The position numbers and the translations under genes were made by a program. From positions 124,001 to 188,000 of the forward strand of contig CAXBNJ010000003.1 in assembly GCA_963977125.1 (NCBI GenBank): a stretch of DNA of 64,000 bases, written 5' to 3'. This stretch comes from UBA2705 sp963977125. Its GTDB lineage: Bacteria; Pseudomonadota; Alphaproteobacteria; Micavibrionales; Micavibrionaceae. Positions 9,104-17,348 of this stretch are shown piece by piece; position 1 is the stretch's first letter, and every line of letters starts with the position of its first letter. A model generated the notes under the pieces. The model was not told the origin of the DNA and ran no database searches. It saw only the letters and a program-made list of their open reading frames with translations.

Positions 9104-9457
9104 TTATTCGTCAGATTTTGTTGATTTTGGAACGGTTACATCGCCATTATCAAGCGCCGTTGCTTCATCAATATCATCGTCATCATCAAGGTCTTCTTCA
9201 AGATCATCAAGGCTAACAATGACTTCATCTTCGTCTTCATCCGCGTCATCTTTTTTCTCAGCGACGTCGACGGCTTTTTTATCTTCTTCTTTTTTATCAG
9301 CATCAAGCGATTCGATCACTTTTGGCTTAACTTGGCCAACATATTCTGTGTCACATGATGGGCACGTTACAGGTGTTTTACCCATATCATAGTAGCGTGT
9401 GCCACAGTTCGTGCAAATTCTTTTAATACCGTTTGAGTCAGCGATTGCTAAAGCCAC
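9104..9457 (-). CDS. FYDLN-type zinc-ribbon/acidic protein (TIGR02300 family)
   Basis: Protein of 117 aa whose N-terminus carries a two-CxxC zinc ribbon (CTNCGTRYYDMG, then CPSC), the alphaproteobacterial FYDLN family signature with YYDMG replacing FYDLN. The C-terminal two thirds are extremely acidic (runs of Asp and Glu with interspersed Lys/Val) and probably disordered. The function is not established; the family is restricted mainly to alphaproteobacteria. Start is GTG. It precedes prmA by 6 nt on the minus strand. Confidence 0.8.
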   Translation of the reverse strand: MALAIADSNGIKRICTNCGTRYYDMGKTPVTCPSCDTEYVGQVKPKVIESLDADKKEEDKKAVDVAEKKDDADEDEDEVIVSLDDLEEDLDDDDDIDEATALDNGDVTVPKSTKSDE

Positions 9458-9591
9458 GTTAATGCTCCTTGATTTATCTCTTGGATTTATCTCTTATTTA
9501 CTATGCCTTCAATGCCTAATTTTTGCCAATAGGTCAATTTAAAAATGCAAAAATAGGGTGTTTTTTTTGTTTTTTCATTAAAGCATAGACC

Positions 9592-9603
9592 TTAACTTGT
9601 TAA
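9592..9603. promoter_or_regulatory. Palindrome TTAAC-TT-GTTAA in divergent control region
   Basis: The 251-bp AT-rich gap between the divergent FYDLN and thiolase genes holds this perfect 5-bp inverted repeat with a 2-bp centre, about 105 bp before the thiolase ATG. It could be an operator for the beta-oxidation operon, but no family-specific match is claimed. T-runs at about 9561-9576 also mark this gap. No ORF of note is seen in it. Confidence 0.25.
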
Positions 9604-9708
9604 AAATATAAACTACATTAATTTTATTAACGAATATTTAGTGTTATAAATATCTAATAGAGGCCCTAAGCTGTTTTATCCGCTGTCTTTTTCAAGGAGA
9701 TCCCCGAC

Positions 9709-10836
9709 ATGCAAAAATCCGTAGTAATCTGTGGTTATAAACGTTCCCCGCATCACTTTGCCAATAAAGGTGATCTCGCGCGAGTTCGCCCTGATGATAT
9801 GGCCGCTGAGGTTGTTAAAGCCTTGGTCGCAGAAACGGGCGTCAATACAGATGATGTACAAGACTTACTTATGGGCTGCGCCTTTCCTGAAGCGGAACAA
9901 GGCTTTAACATTGCGCGCATTGTCGTTAATCTTGCTGGACTACCTGTCGGTGTGGCAGGTACAACCGTTAACCGCTTTTGTGGCTCATCAATGACCACCA
10001 TCCAAATGGCGGCGGGTTACATACAAATGGGCGCAGGCGATGTATATATTGCCGCAGGCGTTGAAAGCATGACCCGCATTCCAATGGGCGGCTTTAACCC
10101 GATGCCAAATCCAGCTTTGGTTGAAACATACCCGCAAGCCTATATGAATATGGGGATTACAGCAGAAAACCTCGCGACGAAATATAAAATTGACCGTAAA
10201 ACGCAAGAAGAATTTGCAGCAGGCTCGCACACAAAAGCAGCGGCGGCAGCAGCAAGCGGTAAGTTTGATGATGAAATAGTTCCGATTGGTGACGTTAAAA
10301 CCGATGGCACAATTCGCCCCGGTACTACGCAAGAAACACTCTCGGGCCTAAAACTAGCCTTTGATAAAGATGGTACAGTCACCGCAGGTACAGCTTCACC
10401 ACTCACTGATGGCGCCTCAGCAGTTCTTGTGTGTTCTGAAGAATATGCTGATAAACATGGCCTGACAAAACTCGCACGGATTAAATCTGTTGGCGTAGCG
10501 GGCTGTGCGGCTGAAATTATGGGCATTGGCCCAGTACCCGCAACCAACAAAGCCTTAGAAACCGCAGGCCTAACAATCGCTGATATGGATATCATCGAAT
10601 TGAATGAAGCCTTCGCGGCGCAGTCACTCTCTGTTCTTGAAGAACTTGGCGCCGATGTCAGCAAGGTTAATCTTGATGGCGGCGCGATTGCACTGGGTCA
10701 TCCACTTGGCGCATCAGGCGCACGGATTACCGGTAAATTAGCGTCCCTGCTTAAGCGTGAGGGTAAAAAATATGGCCTCGCCACTATGTGTATTGGCGGT
10801 GGTCAAGGCACGGCGATTATTCTTGAAGCCATATAA
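9709..10836 (+). CDS. Acetyl-CoA C-acyltransferase (thiolase, FadA-like)
   Basis: Final step of fatty-acid beta-oxidation: CoA-dependent cleavage of 3-ketoacyl-CoA. The 375-residue protein has the complete thiolase catalytic set: nucleophile Cys91 in NRFCGSSMTT, His331 in GHPLGASGAR, and Cys361 in CIGGGQG. RBS AAGGAG lies upstream of the ATG. The next gene, 27 nt downstream, encodes the dehydrogenase/hydratase partner, so substrate range is probably medium to long chain rather than acetoacetyl-CoA biosynthesis. Confidence 0.92.
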   Translation: MQKSVVICGYKRSPHHFANKGDLARVRPDDMAAEVVKALVAETGVNTDDVQDLLMGCAFPEAEQGFNIARIVVNLAGLPVGVAGTTVNRFCGSSMTTIQMAAGYIQMGAGDVYIAAGVESMTRIPMGGFNPMPNPALVETYPQAYMNMGITAENLATKYKIDRKTQEEFAAGSHTKAAAAAASGKFDDEIVPIGDVKTDGTIRPGTTQETLSGLKLAFDKDGTVTAGTASPLTDGASAVLVCSEEYADKHGLTKLARIKSVGVAGCAAEIMGIGPVPATNKALETAGLTIADMDIIELNEAFAAQSLSVLEELGADVSKVNLDGGAIALGHPLGASGARITGKLASLLKREGKKYGLATMCIGGGQGTAIILEAI

Positions 10837-10863
10837 TTAACCCGCATATAAGGAGCCGCCACT

Positions 10864-13278
10864 ATGGAGATTAAAAAAGTAGCCGTCATTGGTGCAGGTG
10901 TTATGGGCAGCGGTATTGCCGCGCAAATTACAAATGCAGGTATTCCCGTCGTTTTATTGGATATTGTGCCTAAAGACGCAGAAGATAGATCGGTTATCGC
11001 AAAAAGCGCAATCGCCAAAATGCTAAAAACTGACCCTGCGCCATTTATGCATAAGCGCAATGCCAAACTGATCACGCCCGGTAATCTGGAAGATGATCTT
11101 GAATTGCTTGCTGATTGCGATTGGATTGTTGAAGTCGTGTTAGAGGATATAAAAATCAAACACGCCACTTATGAGAAGCTCGAAAAGCATCGTAAAAAAG
11201 GCTCGATCATTACATCGAACACCTCAACGATTCCTTTAGCGCAGCTCTCTGAAGGGCAAAGCGAGAACTTCAAAAAAGACTTTATGATTACCCATTTTTT
11301 CAACCCACCGCGTTATATGCGCCTGCTTGAAATCATCACGGGCGATTTAACCCGCCAAGATGCCGTTGATACGATTAAAGATTTCTGTGATGTGCAGCTT
11401 GGTAAAGGCGTTGTTTTTTGTAAAGACACACCCGGATTTATCGTTAATCGCTTGCTTGTCTTTTGGATGCAAGCCGCCGTCAACCAAGCCATCGAAGATG
11501 ATGTCTCGATTGAAGTGGCCGATGCGGTAATGGGTAAGCCCATTGGCGTGCCGAAAACCGCTGTATTTGGCCTGATTGATTTGGTTGGCGTTGATTTGAT
11601 GCCTTATCTTTCATCATCAATGCTTGGCAGCTTGCCTAAAGATGATGAATACAGAAATATTTATCAAGATCACGGCTTTATCAGCCAAATGATCGCTGCG
11701 GGCTATAATGGCCGCAAAGGTAAGGGCGGTTTTTATCGTTTGAACCCAGATGCACCGAAAGGTACGCGTGAAAAACAAAGCCTCAAGCTTACAGCCGATA
11801 ATTTTGATGAATCGCAATATAGCCTATCGACAAAACCACGTTTAGATTCGGTTAAGGCGGGGCGTGCGGGCCTCAAGGCTGTCGTCACCACCGATGATGA
11901 AGGTGGTCGTTACGCATGGAAGGTCTTATCTAAGACGCTTGCCTATGCAGCCTCTCTCGTCCCGCAAATCGCGGATACCATCTATGATATTGATGAGGCG
12001 ATGAAACTTGGTACCAATTGGAAAAAAGGCCCATTCGAGATGATCGATGAGCTTGGCCCTAAATGGTTTGCTGAGAAACTCAAAGAAGAAGGCATTGCTG
12101 TGCCTGAATTGCTTGCCAAAGTCGGCGAGGGTACATTCTACAAAGTTGATAATGGCAAGCCATATTACTTTGGTACAGATGGTCAGTATCACGAGATGAA
12201 ACGCCCAGACGGCGTGATGTTATTGCGTGACATTAAATTAGGCTCAGAGCCTATTCACAAATCCGCATCGGCGGCGCTTTGGGATATTGGCGATGGCGTG
12301 ATATGTATCGAGTTCACAGGTAAAATGAACGCGATGGATGAACATGTGTTTTCTGTCTATGGCAAAGCCATTAAGCTTATTGGCGACGGCACGGGCGAAT
12401 ATAAAGCTTTGGTTGTTTATAATGAAGGCACGCATTTCTCTGCGGGGGCTAATCTTGGTTTAGCACTTTTTGCGATGAATATTGCGATGTGGCCACAAAT
12501 TGAAGAGCTTGTTTTGGGCGGTCAGCGCACTTATATGGCGCTTAAATATGCACCATTCCCTGTTGTCGCTGCGCCTTCGGGCATGGCGCTGGGCGGCGGC
12601 TGTGAAATCTTATTGCATGTTGATCATGTACAGGCGCATGCTGAGACCTATACCGGCCTTGTTGAAGTCGGTGTTGGCCTTGTCCCTGGGTGGGGCGGCT
12701 GTAAGGAAATGATTTTGCGCGCGCAAGAAAAAGAACGCAAAGCTTATGCTAAAGTCAGCGCAGAAGTGAATGACGGCAAGCCAATTTGGTTCTCGCCTGA
12801 TGTCACGCCTATGGGCGCAGCACGTGAGGCTTTTGGTGTGATTGGTACTGCTCAAGTGGCTAAATCAGCACAAGAAGCTAAGTCTATAGGTTATTTCCGT
12901 GAGACTGACGGTGTCACCATGAATCGCGATCGTCTGCTTTATGACGCTAAGAAAAAAGCCTTAGAACTGGCCAAAGATTACACGCCACCAGAAAAAGTGA
13001 AGGAAATTCGCTTGGCTGGTAAAGGCGGTAAAGCGGCGCTTGATCTCGCCGTGGCGGATTACGAGAAAAATGGTATGGCAACGCCTTATGATGTTGTTGT
13101 ATCAGGTCATTTGTCGACAATCTTGACGGGCGGCGATAAAGGCGATTGGACCAATCCAATTTCAGAAGATGATATGCTCAAATTAGAGTTTAATGAATTC
13201 ATGAAATTGGTACGCAAACAAGGGACGATTGCGCGCGTTGAACATATGCTCGAGAAGGGCAAGCCTTTGCGTAACTAA
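10864..13278 (+). CDS. 3-hydroxyacyl-CoA dehydrogenase / enoyl-CoA hydratase, FadN type
   Basis: Multifunctional beta-oxidation enzyme of 804 aa. The domain order is dehydrogenase first: NAD-binding Rossmann motif GAGVMGSGIA at 10-19, the catalytic His in ITHFFNPPRYM, and the C-terminal dehydrogenase helical domain to about 440. A crotonase domain follows (about 465-700) with FSAGANLGL and the oxyanion-hole ALGGGCE. This order is that of Bacillus FadN, opposite to E. coli FadB. RBS AAGGAG is present. It is cotranscribed with the thiolase. An acyl-CoA dehydrogenase is not encoded here. Confidence 0.92.
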   Translation: MEIKKVAVIGAGVMGSGIAAQITNAGIPVVLLDIVPKDAEDRSVIAKSAIAKMLKTDPAPFMHKRNAKLITPGNLEDDLELLADCDWIVEVVLEDIKIKHATYEKLEKHRKKGSIITSNTSTIPLAQLSEGQSENFKKDFMITHFFNPPRYMRLLEIITGDLTRQDAVDTIKDFCDVQLGKGVVFCKDTPGFIVNRLLVFWMQAAVNQAIEDDVSIEVADAVMGKPIGVPKTAVFGLIDLVGVDLMPYLSSSMLGSLPKDDEYRNIYQDHGFISQMIAAGYNGRKGKGGFYRLNPDAPKGTREKQSLKLTADNFDESQYSLSTKPRLDSVKAGRAGLKAVVTTDDEGGRYAWKVLSKTLAYAASLVPQIADTIYDIDEAMKLGTNWKKGPFEMIDELGPKWFAEKLKEEGIAVPELLAKVGEGTFYKVDNGKPYYFGTDGQYHEMKRPDGVMLLRDIKLGSEPIHKSASAALWDIGDGVICIEFTGKMNAMDEHVFSVYGKAIKLIGDGTGEYKALVVYNEGTHFSAGANLGLALFAMNIAMWPQIEELVLGGQRTYMALKYAPFPVVAAPSGMALGGGCEILLHVDHVQAHAETYTGLVEVGVGLVPGWGGCKEMILRAQEKERKAYAKVSAEVNDGKPIWFSPDVTPMGAAREAFGVIGTAQVAKSAQEAKSIGYFRETDGVTMNRDRLLYDAKKKALELAKDYTPPEKVKEIRLAGKGGKAALDLAVADYEKNGMATPYDVVVSGHLSTILTGGDKGDWTNPISEDDMLKLEFNEFMKLVRKQGTIARVEHMLEKGKPLRN

Positions 13279-13290
13279 AAAGGCCCTCTA

Positions 13291-13318
13291 TTGACACAAC
13301 AGCTCACGCCGTTATAAT
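13291..13318 (+). promoter_or_regulatory. Consensus sigma-70 type promoter (TTGACA-N16-TATAAT)
   Basis: Perfect -35 (TTGACA, 13291-13296) and -10 (TATAAT, 13313-13318) hexamers separated by 16 bp, placed directly after the FadN-type gene and 37 bp before the ATG of a 35-codon ORF. Such a full match is rare among the other genes in this window and implies strong constitutive transcription of the short unit that ends at the terminator at 13494-13520. Confidence 0.7.
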
Positions 13319-13355
13319 AAGTATTAATTATTAGTAATAATAAAGGAGAATAAAA

Positions 13356-13463
13356 ATGACAAACATTTTTCAAAATGTAGCAAAACAGGGTGCCGATGGA
13401 CTTGGCATCATCACAATGGATGAGAAATCATCTTCTCCAGTGCAAAGACCTCAGCTCAGATAA
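13356..13463 (+). CDS. Small protein of unknown function (35 aa)
   Basis: Short ORF encoding MTNIFQNVAKQ... with a neutral to basic, Gln/Ser-rich C-terminus ending in PQLR. It has no membrane segment, no Cys and no recognised domain. What supports it as real is its context: AAAGGAG lies about 6 nt before the ATG, a perfect consensus promoter lies upstream, and an intrinsic terminator lies 30 nt downstream, giving an isolated transcript of roughly 190-200 nt. It may encode a small protein, a peptide precursor, or the coding part of a dual-function small RNA. No function is assigned. Confidence 0.55.
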   Translation: MTNIFQNVAKQGADGLGIITMDEKSSSPVQRPQLR

Positions 13464-13493
13464 TTTTCTATATCATGAAATATAGAGTATTAG

Positions 13494-13520
13494 AAAGCCT
13501 GCGTTTACGTAGGCTTTTTT
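13494..13520 (+). terminator. Rho-independent terminator of the small gene
   Basis: Inverted repeat AAGCCTGCGT / ACGTAGGCTT with a tiny loop (one G-U pair on the RNA) followed by a run of six T. It ends the small transcript before miaA, whose ATG is 37 bp further on. Confidence 0.8.
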
Positions 13521-13556
13521 ATTGCGAAAGATAGAGTTTTGTGAGTATAAAGCCCG

Positions 13557-14426
13557 ATGAATAAAGTGCATATCATAGCAGGCCCAACGGCGAGCGGTAA
13601 ATCTGGGCGGGCGCTTGAGCTAGCTGAGAAGTGTGATGGCGTCGTTATAAATGCTGATTCTTTACAAATCTATCAAGACTTACCAATGCTATCGGCTTGT
13701 CCAAGCGCCGAAGAGCGCGCACGCGCACCACACAAGCTTTATGCTTTTTTACAAGCCGAAGAAACCTGTAGCGCGCAAATCTGGCGTGAGGCGGCAGAAA
13801 TAGAAATCCGCGCAGCTCTTGCCGCGGGCAAAACCCCGATTATTTGCGGCGGTACAGGATTTTATATTCTCGCTTTAACGCGCGGCTTGTCCCCCATTGC
13901 TGACGTGCCAGAGGCGGTGCGTGAGAGGTTCATTGAAATCGCCAAAGAAGAGGGCTCGCAAGCCCTACACGCGATTTTATCGGAATATGACCCTGTGGCA
14001 GCAAGGCGCTTGCACCCCCATGACACGCAGCGCCTCATTCGTGCCTGCGAGGTATTCGAAGCGACAGGACAGACGATTACCCATTGGCAAAGCCTGCCCA
14101 GAGAAGGCGCGATTAAGGGCATTGATTTTAATGTTGAGATCATCATGCCAGAGCGCTCAGTGTTGCATGAGCGCTGTAATTTACGTTTTGAACAAATGAT
14201 CGAAAATGGCGTAATGGATGAAGTCGCCGCTTTAGATCAGCGTATTAAATTGGGCGAGATACCACCAGATTGCGCCGTTACGCGCACTTTAGGCTTCGCC
14301 CCTTTACAGCGTCACCTTCATAATGAGTTATCATTAGAAGAAGCCGTAGCTCTCGCGCAAATCGACACGCGCCAATATGCGAAACGTCAGAGCACGTTTT
14401 TTAATAATCAGAAATTTTCGGATTGA
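13557..14426 (+). CDS. miaA: tRNA dimethylallyltransferase
   Basis: Transfers the dimethylallyl group to the N6 of A37 in tRNAs reading UNN codons. The 289-residue protein has the P-loop GPTASGKS at 8-15, the substrate motif NADSLQIYQDL at about 34-44, GGTGFYI, and the C-terminal R-x-F region with RQYAKRQSTF. Length is slightly short of the usual 300-320. It stands alone after the small gene's terminator. No strong RBS is visible. Confidence 0.93.
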   Translation: MNKVHIIAGPTASGKSGRALELAEKCDGVVINADSLQIYQDLPMLSACPSAEERARAPHKLYAFLQAEETCSAQIWREAAEIEIRAALAAGKTPIICGGTGFYILALTRGLSPIADVPEAVRERFIEIAKEEGSQALHAILSEYDPVAARRLHPHDTQRLIRACEVFEATGQTITHWQSLPREGAIKGIDFNVEIIMPERSVLHERCNLRFEQMIENGVMDEVAALDQRIKLGEIPPDCAVTRTLGFAPLQRHLHNELSLEEAVALAQIDTRQYAKRQSTFFNNQKFSD

Positions 14427-14541
14427 TCGGCGGGTCATGAGCGCAGCTCAATTGCGCTAAATTAAGGGCATGTTAAAGTTATTCCAATAAGATCTACACG
14501 ATAAGCTGATTTTATTTCTAATTTAAGATAGGGCTAAAAGC

Positions 14542-15612
14542 ATTAGTGAGAATGCAAAAAAAGAAGATTTAGAGGACTTTGTTGTCACCCCTGATGGTGA
14601 AGGCACGGTTGTTGGTGTGTGTTTTAAAGCGCAGCAAGAGGCGTCGACACAACCAGCTGGAGAATATTCCCCACAGGCGCCGTGTGATAAGCTCCGTCGT
14701 GAGTTGACGCACCAAGATAAAGTTTATAGTTATATTCAAACATCAGGTCAGCTTTTTGGCGCGCTTGGCCTTGTGGCCTCTGGTTTGTTAGAGGGCAATA
14801 TACCCCGCGCCGCCTTGGGCGGTATTAATTCACTGCGCAGTAGCTTTAAATTGGCCGCCGATCTAAGGGCGAAAAGCCACTCAAAATCTCATCGTAATGA
14901 TGTGGCTGAAGGGGGCTTTGCTACATCGGCAAACTCTGTTGGCTTTTTGAATGTAAGAAGCCCAGAAGAGCTCATCGCGGTTACTTTGGGGGTCACCGCT
15001 TGGGCGACGAAAACAATGACGGCGTTTATTCATAAGCGCGGCGCAGATAAAAGCCTGCAAGAGCACGCTGAGATAGACAGTAATAATAAATTCTTTGCTG
15101 AGCGTAAAGTAACGCCGCGCGAAAACGGCTCAGCGGTTAAAGTTGTGGGTTTTGTTTATAAAAATATAGGCTGGCTTAAAGATAAAGCTATGGAAGGCAC
15201 TCTGGCGATTATGTCGCACGCCCCGCCACTTATGATGGGCGCACGGGCGGTAAGCTATTTGCTTGATGGCGTAAATAACAATGACATGGCAATGGCCGGC
15301 GGCGGGGCAGCGTTTATTGTTGGCTCTGTGTTGATGGCCGTGAAGGATCATAGCTCTTATATGAATGCTAAAATTAGGCGCGCGGAAAAAAGATCTTTAA
15401 AAGAAAAAATGGCGAGTGATTTTGACAATGCAGAACGCGGTGAAGGCTTGAGCGCGGTTGTTGAGATTTCTGCTGACGGTAAAAAATCAGTGGGGTGGGG
15501 CGAGAGCCAGTTATCAGCGGTCACTATAAATGGCGTAAGCGTTGAGCGCGGAGACGAACAAAACGCGGAAGAGAATAAAGGTAAAGGCAGTTCAGCTTCG
15601 GGCCCTGTCTAG
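14542..15612 (+). CDS. Unknown membrane protein; probable ATT start
   Basis: No recognised family. The frame opens after a stop at 14524 and has no ATG/GTG/TTG until GTG at 14617, yet coding-like sequence begins earlier. An ATT at 14542 with AGGG exactly 8 nt upstream would give an N-terminus MSENAKKEDLEDF, which looks natural, and a 356-aa product. Hydrophobic stretches occur at the SGQLFGALGLVASGL region, the AVTLGVTAWATKTMTAF region and near GGGAAFIVGSVLMAV, suggesting 2-4 membrane segments. The C-terminal 80 residues are hydrophilic and Glu/Ser/Gly-rich. The gene that follows is 47 nt downstream on the same strand and is also unknown. Confidence 0.6.
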   Translation: MSENAKKEDLEDFVVTPDGEGTVVGVCFKAQQEASTQPAGEYSPQAPCDKLRRELTHQDKVYSYIQTSGQLFGALGLVASGLLEGNIPRAALGGINSLRSSFKLAADLRAKSHSKSHRNDVAEGGFATSANSVGFLNVRSPEELIAVTLGVTAWATKTMTAFIHKRGADKSLQEHAEIDSNNKFFAERKVTPRENGSAVKVVGFVYKNIGWLKDKAMEGTLAIMSHAPPLMMGARAVSYLLDGVNNNDMAMAGGGAAFIVGSVLMAVKDHSSYMNAKIRRAEKRSLKEKMASDFDNAERGEGLSAVVEISADGKKSVGWGESQLSAVTINGVSVERGDEQNAEENKGKGSSASGPV

Positions 15613-15659
15613 AGATAAGTATTAATTCATAAGAGCATAAATATAAGGTGATATAAATA

Positions 15660-15992
15660 ATGAATGATGATCAAACCAGCGAAATGGATGAAATGGACGA
15701 GAGCTTAGATATTATGACTCTGGTCAGCGGTCAAGTTGATGGGGAAGATTTTTGGGCTTATCTCGCTGTGCGCCCCAGCAAGTATACGGCCTTTCTTGAG
15801 GTTCAAAAAGCCGGCGAGCCTTATACGCTGACTGAGTATGGTAATGTGGTTAAATATGGTCTTGGCACAACGGAGCCACCACAAACAGCGGTACAAGAAA
15901 TGATCGATAGCTATGGTATTGATCCACAATTTCAAGAAAAACTTAAAACAGATTTGGAACATCAAATATCTGCATTGAAGCTCGGTCGGTAA
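15660..15992 (+). CDS. Hypothetical protein (110 aa)
   Basis: Acidic soluble protein with no recognised domain. The first 15 residues are almost all Asp, Glu, Met and Ser. The middle (VSGQVDGEDFWAYLAVRPSKY) looks like alternating beta strands, and the C-terminus (about 75-108) is a predicted amphipathic helix. AAGGTG lies about 11 nt upstream of the ATG. It probably shares a transcript with the preceding membrane protein. Confidence 0.6.
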   Translation: MNDDQTSEMDEMDESLDIMTLVSGQVDGEDFWAYLAVRPSKYTAFLEVQKAGEPYTLTEYGNVVKYGLGTTEPPQTAVQEMIDSYGIDPQFQEKLKTDLEHQISALKLGR

Positions 15993-16054
15993 AGGCCTGT
16001 AACCGAATATATCTTGTGAAATCCAAATAAATATTTTCTTTTCATTCTATTTAT

Positions 16055-16080
16055 GTAACCATTTTTGCACATGGCGCGAA
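16055..16080 (+). promoter_or_regulatory. SigF-type ECF promoter (GTAACC-N16-CGAA)
   Basis: GTAACC at 16055-16060 and CGAA at 16077-16080 are separated by exactly 16 bp. This equals the consensus described for the Caulobacter crescentus ECF sigma factor SigF, whose regulon includes bufferin-type metal-response operons. It lies 89 bp before the bufA ATG with no intervening gene. No sigF or anti-sigma (NrsF) gene is present in the window, so the regulator would have to be encoded elsewhere. Confidence 0.6.
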
Positions 16081-16168
16081 TTGATCAGCAGCATTCAGTG
16101 TTTGCTGAATCTTATTTATAAAACTTAAAACACAAACTAAACATTTTAAACCTTTAAGGAGAATATTC

Positions 16169-16462
16169 ATGTCTATTGCTCAAAAAACGCTCAACACACT
16201 TATCGCTGGCGCATTTGCAGCCACAATTACAATGGCCGCTGTGCAAAGCGCTGAAGCTGCCGCGCCAAAAGATAAAGAAAAATGCTACGGCGTTGTTAAA
16301 GCGGGCATGAATGATTGTGGTTCACTTGATGGCGCGCATTCTTGCGCAAAACAAGCCAAAGTCGATGGCTCAGCACAGGAATGGGTTTTAGTCCCTAAAG
16401 GCGCATGCCATAAATTAGTTGGCGGTATGCTCGCTGACGAAGCTAAAGCACATGCTAAATAA
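16169..16462 (+). CDS. Bufferin precursor BufA1 (DUF2282)
   Basis: Small exported Cys-containing protein of 97 aa that becomes a copper-chelating RiPP after modification by the adjacent MNIO enzyme. Signal peptide at about 1-30 ending in an Ala-rich AEAA region. The four family cysteines are Cys39 (KCYG), Cys50 (NDCG), Cys59 (HSCA) and Cys80 (GACHKL), with the conserved WVLVPKG before the last. RBS AAGGAG lies 8 nt before the ATG. It is the first gene of a four-gene operon preceded by a SigF-like promoter. Assignment to the BufA1 subgroup rests on the Cys pattern. Confidence 0.85.
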   Translation: MSIAQKTLNTLIAGAFAATITMAAVQSAEAAAPKDKEKCYGVVKAGMNDCGSLDGAHSCAKQAKVDGSAQEWVLVPKGACHKLVGGMLADEAKAHAK

Positions 16463-17348
16463 TAAAGATCATAGAACATCTATGGGCTCGCCCACGGATG
16501 AGATCCAAAACGTCATGGGGGTCGGTTTACGCCACCCCCATTATCGTGAGATATCAGATAACCCACCCACGCAAATATCATGGTTGGAAGTTCACCCTGA
16601 AAATTATTTCGGCGGCGGTATTAACGTTAAGTTTTTGGAAAAAATCCGCGAAGATTTCCCGATAAGCTTTCACGGTGTTGGCTTATCATTAGGATCAGCG
16701 CAAAGCGTTGATGCGCATCATTTGGCACAGCTCAAAGCCCTTATGGATCACATTCAACCATTTCAATTTTCTGACCATGCGTCATGGAGCATGAGCGGCA
16801 ATGCGCATCTCAATGACTTGATGCCCTTGGCCTATACGCATGAAAACTTACACAATATCTGCCGTAATATAGATCATGTTCAGGACGTTTTAGGGCAGGC
16901 CATTCTCATTGAAAACCCCTCGACTTATATGAGCTTCCAAAGCGATGAAATGCCCGAATGGGATTTTCTCAACGCGGCCGTTAAGCGCAGTGGTTGCCAT
17001 TTACTCTTGGATATTAATAATATTCAAGTGCAAGCTCATAATCATGGATTTAAGCCGCAAGACTATATTGATAACATTGATTTTAAAGCCGTAAGTGAAA
17101 TTCATTTAGCGGGCTATACAGAGAAAAATATTGAAGGCCATACGGTTTATTTGGATACGCATGGTGAATGCGTCCACGATAAGGTTTGGTCTTTATTTGA
17201 TTACACAATGCAAAAGCAATCACCCGTAAAGACCTTGATTGAGTGGGATAATCAAATTCCAGATTTGGATTTTTTATTAAATGAAGCCGCTAAAGCGCAA
17301 GCCATTATCATCAAAAACAATCAAGGAAAGGCGCGCAGCACATGCTAG
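16452..17348 (+). CDS. MNIO enzyme BufB (DUF692), bufferin maturase
   Basis: Multinuclear non-heme iron-dependent oxidase expected to convert bufferin Cys residues to 5-thiooxazoles, acting with BufC. The protein is 298 aa from the ATG at 16452, which overlaps the bufA stop. TIM-barrel motifs in order: EVHPENYF, SFHGVGLSLGS, FSDHASW, ENPSTYM, LLLDINNI, EIHLAGY, THGECVHD and LIEWDNQIP; these supply the His, Glu, Asp and Asn ligands of the iron site. A later ATG at 16482 is possible; a TTG at 16419 is unlikely because it would reach deep into bufA. Confidence 0.88.
   Translation: MLNNKDHRTSMGSPTDEIQNVMGVGLRHPHYREISDNPPTQISWLEVHPENYFGGGINVKFLEKIREDFPISFHGVGLSLGSAQSVDAHHLAQLKALMDHIQPFQFSDHASWSMSGNAHLNDLMPLAYTHENLHNICRNIDHVQDVLGQAILIENPSTYMSFQSDEMPEWDFLNAAVKRSGCHLLLDINNIQVQAHNHGFKPQDYIDNIDFKAVSEIHLAGYTEKNIEGHTVYLDTHGECVHDKVWSLFDYTMQKQSPVKTLIEWDNQIPDLDFLLNEAAKAQAIIIKNNQGKARSTC

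Noticed and set aside
8847..9392. Plus-strand frame with a Ser-rich C-terminus
   Set aside because: It is the complement of the acidic Asp/Glu-rich FYDLN protein and prmA, which have clear motifs and starts.
10140..10664. Minus-strand frame opposite the thiolase gene
   Set aside because: The thiolase active-site motifs on the plus strand are complete, and the antisense frame lacks a RBS and a family match.
16419..16451. TTG start extending bufB upstream
   Set aside because: It would reach well inside bufA and has no RBS; ATG 16452 (or 16482) fits better.
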